A stretch of DNA of 64,000 bases, taken from assembly GCA_013399015.1 (NCBI GenBank), contig VWZX01010273.1, forward strand, positions 3,195,944 through 3,259,943, written 5' to 3'. Origin of the DNA: Galbula dea (lineage: Eukaryota; Chordata; Aves; Piciformes; Galbulidae). The notes beneath the pieces were generated by a model. The model ran no database searches, had not been told where the DNA came from, and saw only the letters and a list, made by a program, of their open reading frames with translations. A program made the position numbers and the translations under genes. This document shows positions 26,269 through 36,746 of the stretch, piece by piece (within the stretch, counting starts at the first letter, position 1; each line of letters starts with the position of its first letter).

Positions 26269-29200
26269 NTATTATTTAGTAGTTTATTTTCTTTGAATTA
26301 CTTAGTTTCCTTTTAATCCAACTATAACACCAGGGTCACTGTGTCAGTAAAGGTGTCAGAAACATAGCTATGGTTAGTAGTGCTGAAGCTAATTTGATAT
26401 GATACCTTCAAAATCTCCTGCTAAGGAAACTGCACATCTTCAGCTACAAACAGGATGTTGTTTTCTGCTCTATTAGACCAATGTTATCCAAAAAGAATTC
26501 TATTTGTGTACCCGAGAGGAGACCGAGAACGTAGTTAGCAATGCTATGATTAGTCCTGTAAGTTCTTTTACAGGGCTATAACTTTTACTTCAGAGAAGTG
26601 ACTTCCGTTTTAGATCAAGATAGTAAAATCAAATTGATTTCTTATTGAGGGCATACAATTTAAAAGAAATTTTCCTGATATGCTATATGTATAGTATTTT
26701 TGTGTCAGGAATATTCTTATTGTCTATTAGCCTCGGGTTTTTTTGCATTTATAATATGAAGACAAGTAGAAATAGATCATTGTAACAGAAAGCCAAAACA
26801 TTGGGTTATCTTCCCATTCCGCTTCCTGACAACTGCAGCACAAAGTAAGTAGAACAAATATATAGATTATAAAATCAGGAATGTCCATACATTAAGGTGG
26901 TTTTCAAATGCACTGGTTAATATCTGTTATCAGTTCTTATGCTAGAAACATATCTGGTGGAATTACATAGTTTACCTCACCAAAGGAATAAAATCAGCAC
27001 CAGCAGAGAGCGAGTCATAGTTTTGGCTTCATTACATTTTGTATGCCCTTTGCACAGATGTTCAAGACCCAAAGGCACCAAGCTTGTGAAGGCTTAGGCA
27101 TTTAGAAACTAAGATCTTTATCAAGTACCATCTTTTCCAGGAAAAACTGTACTGCAAAGCATGTTAACCAGCTTTTTCACCAGGGGCACTCATAAATTAC
27201 AAGAGACGCTATTTGAAGTTTAAAGAATTGCCTTTAGTCAAGTGCAACCGTTTTAGTAAACACAATAAACAAAGCCTTAAGACAGGAAGTTCTGTCAGTA
27301 GATGAAATGGAGAAAGCAAAACTGGCTTCCCTATTTGGCCTGATATGAACCTATTGAAGTTAATGGCAAAATTCCAGTTGCCTGGAAAAAGGCATAAAAA
27401 AGCATAACTTTTATGTCATCTGTGTCTACTAATACCCTCTAACCAAAGTATTTCGATATTGCTGCTACAGTGTAGATTTTTTTCTTGGAAGTCCTCACTC
27501 TGGATGCACCTTCCCTAAGCAAGCCACAACAGCTTTCCCAAAATAAACATTTATTGATTAGATAGATACTAAAAAATGTAAAAACTGTTGAATCAAAATA
27601 ACTAGCCAGCCTTTAGCAACATCTTGCTCTTCAGGAGAAATAACCAGATAACTGTCTGAAATCTATGGATACTGTCTCTCTTTTTAAGAGAAGTTTTATA
27701 TGTTTCCTTGGCTTTCATAACAGTTTGGAGGAAGAGTGAGAAACTGACACATCCAAAGTGAGCAAAAAGTTTACCAAAATTGTTCCCCATTCTCTACAAT
27801 GATACCTTCAATGCCCACTTATACCCTAAAATGTGCAGAAGATAATTTCCCATTTCTGACCCAAAGCAGGATGAGGTATCAACTGCTGCATGTTAAAAGA
27901 GTGATTCTACGTAATTGTTATTTTGAAGTTTGTGTGAACTTGAATCAAAACGAGTAGCAAAGCTCAGATTTTAAAAATGGGTTTTTTTGCTAGAGTTTTG
28001 GAGTGTCTCAGCAAAAATAATTGTATCTTCTCTTAAATATATGATAGCATAGAATCAGAGCTGCTATTTAAAATACTTGAAATTGTTTAAAAAGGAGTAT
28101 AGACTGTGTATATATCGTTCCTACTAGGTACCTTAACAATTAATTTTCAAATCAGAACTGAACTTTGCTTGCATCTATAAGCCACTGTGTTCTCTTGATA
28201 AAGTACTTGGAGGAGAGAGGGAGAGAAAGGATAATACAGAACAGTAAAACAGGTGCAAATTATAGAAGTGAATTAAGTCTTTTTGTTAATTTTTGAGTTC
28301 ATTTTTGAGTTGTGGTTTTGACCCCTGTCCAGTCCAAAATGCAAAGACCACTATTAATTCCTTGGTATAGCTGCAATACTCAGAAATACGTTATGTCTTA
28401 TGCGATTTTGCAAGACCATACCTTCAGAAGTTTTTCATTACTTTATATTAAAAAGCAGCTTCAAAAGAATCAATTTTTCATGCAGAAGAGTATCTGCAAA
28501 ATAAATGTTTAAATTGCACTTTCTTCCCTCCCTCTCCCATACATTTTTGGTAGGTGTTTTTGATTGTTTTATTTTGGGTTTTGTTTTCTTTTTTAGTCTT
28601 GTATTTATAATTATCTGTGGTAATCACGTAACTTGTGAAAATCTGCTATCCTTCAGTCACCATGGATGCATTGGCTAAGGGACTGGCTCACACACATCAA
28701 AGTTTCAAAAAGTAAACTGCTCTTACTTGTGTTAAGCATGAGTGTAAGTTTCTTCTTTTCTTCTGCTTCTTCAAATAGCTGCTGTTTCACCAGGTCTTCA
28801 TGTACTTCTATGCATGTATTAGAATCTGTGATAGATCCAAAATAGTCAATGTCCCTTTGTGCTCGTTCAATTCTTGTTAGTAGATTTTCTACTTCATTTT
28901 TAACCTCAGCCTTATAACTGCTCACTTCTGCCAGGCGTGACAGTACCATCTTTGAAAAGCCACGGAATTCTTCCACATAATCCATTATGTCTTGGTTGCA
29001 TTTTCCCAGCCTTTTCTTGAGTTAGAACAGAGGAAGAAAGGACATTGATATACATGCATATTCAGTATAGATTGCAACCTAAGTTATGATTACTTTAAAA
29101 CTCATGTTATTCTTTCCCTTCTGGGCCCCTTCTCCGCCATCTATTTCAAAGTGATCTGTTGCTGTATATCTACCTGAAAGGAAAGGATATGTTAGACTGG

Positions 29201-31187
29201 CACAAGCATGCACAGTTCTAGGCACAAATATACTTTTTCTTTTTTTTATGTGTTTACCAACAACCAGATGCTTTATTTTGCTGCCTAACAAGGGAAAAGT
29301 GCATTGGTTGAAACAGAGATATGCAAGAGCATGTCATCTCTGATTACTTGCTTTCCAGAAACTTCTCAGAACTCCTGTAGGTGAAGAAATCTCAAAAGGT
29401 TTCCTGCAGGAAGTTTCCAAGCAAGAACATTGCACATGAATACGTCTTGTGACCAAGACAGTATCTAGTGTGGATATTATTTCATCTATTTAAGATGGAA
29501 AATGGAAATACTAACATCTCAATATTTGAGAAGACTTTTTTTTGTCAAATCAGTGGCTATATTTAACTCCCCCCCCAACAGATGTTTCTTTATACCTAGA
29601 TTCAAATTGTTAACATTTTTTAATGGTGAGGAAATCAATTTCTCTGATGTAATGCAGCCACTTCTGTAAAGTTCATAGATGGCCTGAAAGTAGAAGCCCA
29701 ACTGCCATGTTGGGAAGATGAGGAAATTGAGCCAATATTTAAGCCCAAATACTCAGTCATAGTATATCTAACTGCTAGATTGGGTGTTCTGATTTGATGC
29801 TTTAAGAACAGATTTCAAGTGTTTTGTTTTAAGGTGGTATTTCATTAGGTGATGTCCGAGTTTACTGAATGATTTGTGCAGCGTGCATGTATTCCATATA
29901 AACTTAGCGTTTGTGGTTTGTTTGGTGAGGTGTGGTTTATGTGTGTGCCTTCACACTCCCCACCCCCTGCCATTTATATGTGACCATAAGTTCCCAGGAA
30001 AGCTGTTTAATTACTTTCTACAAAAACTTTATTTTAAATGTTTTTGAGTGTTCTCTTCAGTACCTGCCTCACCCTTTTTCCTGTTCTTTGTTGCCTGTTG
30101 CACCAAACGCCACAGGTAGAATTGCACCATTTTTCACAGTTGCCAAATGAGTGGGAATTACTGTGTGAAGCTATTCCTATAGTGGCTAAGAAAATTTCAG
30201 TCTACACAATAGGAACAGAATACCAGCCTAATCCTTCAGTTCTTTCTCTGTTGTGAAGTTGAGATCAGTAAGAGCTTTGTACTAAAAGGAATGCGAGATT
30301 GGGCAATTAAAGCCTCTCTAAAATCTGCCAATACAAGTCAGGAGCCAAGGACTTATTAATGATTGTTTATGCTCTATGGACAAGTCAGGAGCCAAGGACT
30401 TATTAATGATTTAAGGCAGACTATGTATTATTACAACATGCCAATACTGAAAAGGTATTTTGCAGTACTAGTAGATTTTTACTGCAGAGAAAGAAGCAAG
30501 TCTTGGTTCTTTTGTATAATTGAAAGGAAATACCTATTTCAGTCTCCCAGCTGTAAGGGGATTATTTCAACTCCTATTTAAAGTGCAAATGTACTGCTAG
30601 TTTACACAAATGTGCCTTAAACTACTCTTTCAGGTAGGTTCATCTGTACATAGGAAAAATACTTGATAAATTTATATCCCCTTGTTAATACCTGACAGAG
30701 CTTCTACTGGTAGCAATATGGTTATATACTGTTCCCTGGGATAGACTGTGATACTACTATAAACATTTGCATATTTAGCTCAATTCACTGATATTGTAAA
30801 AGAATGCAAGTGATAACAGGATAAAACATAGCATTACAAAATCATGTTCTGCAATACATAATGATGTGATAATTAGGAATCATTATAATTAAAAGTTTAG
30901 CTACAATTTTACTTAGTTATTTGAAAAAGCTGGAAATTTATCTTCCTGATATTGTTCACCATACAAACTGTTTTGCGTTCACACACATGGAAGGACATTT
31001 ATACATTTTCTAACCTCTTTACAGTTAGGCAGTACTACAGAATGATACAGCTATCACATACCTCTAAAGATAGGAAACGCTGGTCAATGTAGCTCATCAG
31101 TGCTGCATCTTGCATCATATATTGTGCTTCTCCCATGATGCTTGTGAGGAATGGAACTAATAAAAATTGGAGTTGCAAGGCTACCAT
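25432..31187 (-). CDS. OLFML1: Olfactomedin-like protein 1, complete three-exon gene
   Basis: Joining 31187-31062, 29015-28727 and 26210-25432 on the minus strand gives an uninterrupted 397-residue frame; all four splice sites have GT/AG ends and matching phases. The product is a secreted glycoprotein. Residues 1-22 are a hydrophobic signal peptide, about 45-135 form a charged coiled-coil-like region, and 140-397 form the olfactomedin domain. The domain shows the conserved cysteine pair (C140, C341), GSWMKD, EGLWAIH-like DEQGLWAIH, LYVVYN, and the terminal YNPKEKQLFAWGDGSQIIYK. N-glycosylation sequons are at N137, N178 and N198. The blend of RIERAQRDIDY, IKIVKK and HGSWMKD points to OLFML1 rather than OLFML3. 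In mammals OLFML1 is a secreted protein of poorly defined function. Its position upstream of PPFIBP2 on the same strand matches the human locus. Confidence 0.93.
26211..28726 (-). other. OLFML1: OLFML1 intron 2
   Basis: The intron is bounded by GTAAGA (28726) and TTGCAG (26211). It is 2,516 bases of AT-rich sequence without recognisable coding or transposon content, apart from the long A/T homopolymer at 26232-26268 close to the acceptor. Confidence 0.9.
26232..26269. repeat. 37-base poly(A) homopolymer (plus strand) with uncalled base
   Basis: There is an unbroken run of A from 26232 to 26268, followed by a single N at 26269. On the minus (OLFML1) strand it is a poly(T) tract ending about 22 bases upstream of the exon 3 acceptor AG. 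It could be a genuine extended polypyrimidine tract, the remnant of a retrotransposed tail, or a length error in the assembly. The N shows that the assembler or base caller struggled here. Confidence 0.95.
28727..29015 (-). CDS. OLFML1: OLFML1 coding exon 2 (coiled-coil region)
   Basis: The exon starts at KRLGKCNQD after the acceptor TTCTAACTCAAG (AG at 29017-29016) and ends one base into a serine codon at ACA A|GTAAGA (GT at 28726-28725). It contributes residues 43-138 plus part of S139. The sequence is rich in E, K and Q with spaced leucines and includes TRIERAQRDIDYFGS and FEEAEEKKKLTLMLNTS, which align well with the corresponding OLFML1 segment in mammals. A coiled coil that drives oligomerisation is expected from the family. 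Reading the frame past the donor soon reaches a stop, so the splice is needed. Confidence 0.93.
29016..31061 (-). other. OLFML1: OLFML1 intron 1
   Basis: The intron is bounded by GTATGT (31061) and CTCAAG (29016) and is 2,046 bases long. It contains a 32-base direct repeat at 30333-30411. No coding exon or transposon is recognisable inside. Confidence 0.9.
30333..30411 (+). repeat. 32-bp direct repeat, two identical copies 47 bp apart
   Basis: The sequence starting ACAAGTCAGGAGCCAAGGAC and ending TTATTAATGATT occurs at 30333-30364 and again, identically, at 30380-30411, separated by 15 bases. The identity of the copies indicates a recent local tandem duplication (47-bp unit) inside OLFML1 intron 1, or possibly an assembly duplication. 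It shows no link to a transposon. Confidence 0.95.
31062..31187 (-). CDS. OLFML1: OLFML1 coding exon 1 (signal peptide)
   Basis: This exon encodes 42 residues beginning MVALQLQFLLVPFLTSIMGE and ending YIDQRFLSLE. The N-terminus is a typical signal peptide, with likely cleavage shortly after residue 20. The start was chosen because it matches the mammalian OLFML1 N-terminus and has a good context (AACAATGG). An upstream in-frame extension exists but begins in sequence with no similarity and would bury the signal peptide. The exon ends in phase 0 at GAG|GTATGT (GT at 31061-31060). The 5' UTR boundary and promoter are not obvious: there is no CpG island here. Confidence 0.92.
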
Positions 31188-34100
31188 TGTTTCATAAAAT
31201 TTTGAAGCAAAATAGTAGTGAATTATTTGTGTGTGTGTGCATGTAGAAAGCAGTCCCAAACACTACTGCCAGTCCGGGATTAAATGAAATTCAGTGGTTG
31301 TCTGGTCCTGCAATATGAAAAATACTAAAAATTCCAAAAAAGTTAAAAATACTCTGGCTGTAAGTATTAGAAAGACTTAAAATGGCTGCTACCCTTTATC
31401 CTTTAAAAAATAAAGCAATAGAAGTGAAACTGAATGTGCTTTTTTCTAGAAGCCAGATTACTTCTTTCCAGTTTGTGATCTTATGATTAATCCCAGATGT
31501 TCAGTACTGAGTCACATAAAGCCTGTAGGCCAAATTTTATTAGGTACAAATAAAAATTCCCTCTTTTCTCCTCCCATCTGTTTTCCCCTGTGACCAACAC
31601 TATGAAGTATGTACTTGGTGTAAGTCAGAATAGATTCAAAGTTAGAGGAGCAGTGGTCATATTCTTTCGCAGGAAGATTTGGTGCATAATGTCTGTAGCT
31701 ATTTCAACAACCACAGCTGTTACTGTAAAACAACCTAAACCAATTGTTTTCACTTCTAGTATTCAGTTTTATATACAGTGGAACTGAAAACCATAGGTAA
31801 AAGAATTTTTTAAAAAATCTTTTCCCTTCCTGTCTTGGCTTGCCAGTACTTTTCCAGCTAAAATCAATATTCTTATCACAGTTCTGTGTCAATTTAATGG
31901 AATCCTTGATAGATCTCTTCATTCAGAATAATAATTCTCCTTAGAATGACTTAAAAATTAATTACAATTAACTTACATGTGTCTATTGCATCTGAAACTG
32001 TTTTTATGTGTTCTTTTTCATCATTTCCATGACTCAATGGCTTATTTGGAAGTATATGTGGCTATGCTAACATGGTATTCTCTAGGAAACCATGTCATAG
32101 GATGCTAGAAAACTTCCTTTGTGTCTGAAGCCAAACTGGATGTCTCTGTTACACTTTTTCAGAATTCTCCACCTCTTCACTTCCCCTTCCCAGCCATTTT
32201 TCTTTCTCTATCATTTTCTTTCCCTCACATTTACACAGCTTTTCTTTTCTTTCTGTGTGCCTTGTCATACACACTCTGCTTGTGTAAACATATGACTTGT
32301 AACAGAATTCAGAAAATGTGTCACAGCAGGCAGATACTTACCTTCATTTGCTTGATTACTGAGGAATGTTTATTTTTCATCTTTAGTTAACCTTTACATG
32401 TTAGACAATAGTAGACATATGGAAACAATATATCAGAGACAGTTTAATTTGCAACTTTCTACATTACTGACTTTATACACACACATTACAATAACTGCTA
32501 CTCAGCCTGATGCATCAGTGACACACCAATGCATGTGTGCTTTGTGGTTTTACATCTCACAAATCATTAATCAAATATGTTATAGGCAGAACAAGAGGAA
32601 AAAGAGAACTGTCTGAAATAATGGAATTTTGTAGTACTGGCCACTCCCTGACAAAGTTGTCTAATTCTGTGAGGTTAGAAAGGTATTTTTTCATAGAGGG
32701 AAATCAACCCTTAATTCCAATTGACACTTCTGTAGAAAAGACAAACATATGAATCCAGTTGGAGTCCTCATGTGGTTTTCAGCTACTAGAACGGTGCAGG
32801 GTGTGACACCAATAAGGAATGTAATCCACTGTAATGAAAAGGGGACTGATGAATTTCAGGATTCAGACAGAGCTCTCCACCAGGCGGCTCTCAAGTCCTT
32901 GGAATTGAAAGGCAAACTTAATGAAACAAACCATTTCCAAACTCTGAATGAGATAAAACATCCATAAGGAAGTATGGTTTAAATGGCCCCAAAAGATAGA
33001 CACGTGAATGGAAAGCTATTAGTAAGCCAGGTGCTAGCTGGCTTTAGCAATGTGCTGCTGCAGTGAAAAGTTCACAAGCATAAGGGGTGTGTGCCTTCCA
33101 GAATGGTGAAAGACAGCAGTTTCTGGAATCAGCAAGAGCTCAAGATGTCCAATACCTGCAGGAAAAGGAAAAAAAAATCATCTCATGAGGACTGACTCTA
33201 AAAATGAAATCATAAAGACAAAATTAATCCTCAATTTATTTGCACTGATTTACAACAGGCACTAGTTAAATCATAGAATCAGAGGGGTTTGGGTTGGAAG
33301 GGACTTTTAAAGGTCATCTAGTCTAACCCCACCTGCAATGACCAGGGACATCTTCAAATAGATCTGGTTGCTCAGGCCTCTGTTCAACCTGACCTCTAAT
33401 GTTTCCAGGGATGGGGCATCTACCACCTCTCTGGGCAACCTGTGCCAATGTTTCACCACCTTCATAAAAAGAAATCTTCCTTGTATCTAGTCTGAATCTA
33501 TCCTTTTTTAGTTTAAAACCATCGCCCCTTGTCCTGTTGCTACAAACCTGACTAAAAAGTCTGTCTCCTTCTTTCTTATAAGCCCCCTTTAACTATTCAA
33601 GTAATCCACAGAATTTCATTTGGACACTGATCATGAAATAGTCTGACACAAAAATCAACCAAGTGTAATTTATTTAGAATGGTCTGTTTGTTTATTTATT
33701 GTAAAACTCTGAATTACATGCTCTGTTGATCAAAGACAATTCCCTGTACCTTGAAGCTTAAATTTGTATAACCCTGAAACTAAACAAACTCTGAATTGTA
33801 CAATTCAGTAGAAACTAATATTAAAATTTTTGCTGCTTTTGGCTTTGTTTTACAGTGTGAAATCTGCTCATGAATATTGTCACTAAAATCTGTTTTGCTT
33901 GACTGTTCATGTTAATTAAACCTATTCACAGGAGTACAGCAGTCAAAATGACGTTTTAAATTCAGAGTATTTACAGGAAATGATTATGACAATTGCTCAG
34001 CTCAGTAGAGATATTTTAGGTGTGACGCATGATTTCTCTTTATTAAATATCATATTAAACGTTAAAGCTTATCAAGTGAAAAACTGAAAAGATATTTTTA

Positions 34101-36284
34101 AAATTTTAAATGCCTACAATGATATGTTTTGTGGGTTTGTTGTTTGTTATGAGTTTTGTTTCCTTGTTTGTTGTTGTTTGTTTGTGTATTTTTGGATATT
34201 AGACACTGATATTATAACATTTCATAATATTTCAGTGTTGCTTTATTTATTGTTGCACTAGATGAAAGGTGGATTCGTAACTTGTGCACCTATATTTTGC
34301 AGAGAAGAGAGAAGAGATCTGTATGTACCTGGGAAAGCTCTTAAAACTTACTAAGTAGCTTTCCCTTTGAGATGACTAAATGTCACTAACTGGTGGAAAA
34401 AACATGTTTACTGATGATGAAGATTGCATCTTTTTGTAGTGTACTGGCAGATATGAAGAGAGTTTGTAACAGGGTGATGTGCTCCAAGACTACAGTAGTG
34501 AATTCAGGACTCTTCATTTATGTTGCTTAAAACTAAAACTCTGACCCTACATTAAATTTCCAAGTGATAGCTGATGACATGTTCAGAGGTTACCCTGATA
34601 GCTACAGTACCAGAAACGTGAACTGGATAGAATGGAGTTGTGCTAGCAAGTGTCTAATTAAATCTACCCCAAACCCAAAAGATAGGAAAATGTCTACGAA
34701 CTAGGGGAACTAGGACAGAAAAAGCCCTGAAGGGGCCATGCAGAAGTTGATGAGGCTGGTCGAAATGTGTTGTGTGATCTTATTCACATTATTTTTCCAC
34801 AACAAAAATGAGTCCTATAAAGGAAGAGGTGTGAAGCCACAACTCAACAGTCACGCTTAAAAATAAGGAGTATTTTAAAAATAAGTTTCTTTTAAAAGTT
34901 CAGAATATTATTAAAGAAATAAACATTTGTGTTTATCTTTTTTTGCTATTTGTATCTGCTTGCTATTAGCTGATATCTGATCTCAAGGTAAGAATAACGA
35001 GGCCTGCTGTGTTCTCAGATTTCTACACAGGAATCTTGAGTTTTCTTCTTCTGGAAAATTTGGTTAAATTTTTACACTGTTCAGCCATACTTCTCTGGAT
35101 GAGTTCAAAATTAAAAATTGTATTCAGGAATTGAGCCAAAGAGAGGTACTCTGACTTTAAATGGAGATCCACAGGTATAGATTTCTGTCTCTCTCTCATC
35201 TAATATTAAAAATATATTTCATCATTTCAGCCTTTCATATTTCTGATTTTTATTTCTACCAACTTATTTATGATCTCAAAACATGCCAGAGTCTAAGTTA
35301 AATAAACTATTAGTAAACATGACGAAAAGCAGGGGGATCTAAGCTAATAAGTACAGAATAAGTACATAATAGGAGAGCATGTTTTTTTGATGAACATTAA
35401 TCTAAGCATTATTGCAGAGAAATCTGCTGACAAACAAGTACCAGGTCAGGAGAGAGCGCATCAGTTGGACCTCCAGAGCAGTCAGCTGTACAACTTTTGA
35501 AACTGACATTTTTCAAAGCCCCATCATATCAAGCCACTTCCTTATTTTCAGTTAATGTAGGCTTATGCTGCACCCAATCTCTGAAATATAATAAAAAATA
35601 AGACATTCACAGAAGTCTCCAAATTAGAAATAGTATCTTCCAAACTGACAGAGAGCAAGCCCTAAGCATGACACATAGGCAAGAAGTAGATTTTGTGAAC
35701 TTTATTCTCTCACAAAAAGGTTAGAGAAATTACATTTGAAAGTCATTGTATCAGACAAGGTGGTCCTAGTGCCAGTTCATAAGGAATAATAAAGCACATG
35801 CATTATGCTGTTTGTAAAGGACATAAACATGTTAAGCTGTCATGAATAATAGACATTTCTTTTAATTCTTCTTTAGAAGTCAGCCTGTTGTTCAGCAGTG
35901 CTATCATTGTTATATTGAATCCATTCATCAAGCTTTGCTGTTTCACCAAAATTAATTATCTCCTTCCAGGAAAAAGGTCACATATATTTGTGCACAGCAT
36001 ATAACGTTCTACTATGTTGTATCAAGTGGATTTGATCTGTTCTCTTTGGCCTGTCAGGGCTCAGTGCACATTAAATTTGTATGGTATGAAATGTGAGTTT
36101 CTGCTGAAGACAATTAAGTCTTGTTATAAAAATATGCGACCCATAGAGTCTTTTCTTAGGAAAAAGCAGAACACTTATCTAAGAAAGAAAGCCCAAAATG
36201 ACTAAATCCATTCAATAATACATCATATGTGGTAAAATTTTCCATTTCTCTAGTCTTCAGATGGCCAGAGAATCAGAGAATATT
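31188..36284. other. Upstream flank of OLFML1 / intergenic
   Basis: This AT-rich region holds the OLFML1 5' UTR and promoter, whose boundaries are not visible (no CpG island, no convincing TATA box). It contains one CR1 fragment (33271-33600) and a T/G-rich tract at about 34130-34190. A pyrimidine-rich stretch lies at about 32155-32265. No coding exon could be supported. Confidence 0.6.
33271..33600 (-). mobile_element. CR1 LINE, 3' part
   Basis: On the plus strand it opens TCATAGAATCAGAGGGGTTT, continues GGGTTGGAAGGGAC and TCATCTAGTCTAACCCCACC, and then extends through CTGGGCAACCTGTGCCA to CCCCTTGTCCTGTTGC and CTTATAAGCCCCCTTT. This is the reverse complement of about 330 bases of the CR1 3' UTR, with every landmark in order. 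It is 5'-truncated and has no coding sequence. Confidence 0.96.
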
Positions 36285-36290
36285 TTTATT
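36285..36290 (-). terminator. AATAAA poly(A) signal downstream of the unassigned exon
   Basis: Read on the minus strand this is AATAAA, about 110 bases beyond the TAG at 36401. The spacing suits a short 3' UTR. AATAAA is common by chance in AT-rich DNA, so on its own it is weak evidence. Confidence 0.3.
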
Positions 36291-36400
36291 AACTGATTAA
36301 AATAGAAATTCAGTGCCACCATCATGGTCTTTACTGGGTTGTAGGAACCCCCGCCCCCTACAAACCAAAACAAAAAACCAACCCTATTCTGCCCTGCAAG

Positions 36401-36746
36401 CTATCCAGCCTGGCTGTTTGTTTCTCTGAGTAGATAGGGCATGACTAACTCGTCCATATGTTCAAACATAAAATTCCTCCTGTGGTTTTCTGCAACAGAG
36501 CACAAGCAGCATCTGTACATAAGAGATATCTTTTCTGTACTTGCATCACTGTAGTCCTCCAATGGGATGTATTTATTCCTGACACTTGGGAAATAGCACA
36601 CTAATGCATCTTTTAGGCCTGCTGGTATAATAGCAAGATATTCCATTTCCTGCACGTGATATGTGAGTATCACATCCAAATGCTCTACCACAAATTCACT
36701 TTCTCCTCTGTGCTCTTCTACCTTGGGCAGAAAGATTGTACACTCT
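36401..36746 (-). CDS. Unassigned possible terminal exon with open frame and poly(A) signal
   Basis: On the minus strand the frame is open from an in-frame TGA at 36760-36758 to TAG at 36403-36401. A plausible acceptor GACAGTTCTACAG (AG at 36748-36747) falls just inside it. AATAAA follows at 36290-36285, about 110 bases past the stop. From the acceptor the frame encodes about 114 residues, mostly non-repetitive and balanced in charge, including VEHLDVILTYHVQEMEYLA and a cysteine/histidine-rich end (RCCLCSVAENHRRNFMFEH). The CxxC followed by histidines resembles half a zinc finger, but no complete motif forms. There is no good initiator ATG, so if real it is a 3' exon. I do not recognise the family. 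It could also be a retrocopy remnant or a chance frame. Confidence 0.35.

Noticed and set aside
31188..31259. In-frame N-terminal extension of OLFML1 upstream of MVALQ.
   Set aside because: It would place 24 unrelated residues before the signal peptide. The internal ATG has a good context and matches the known start of the family.
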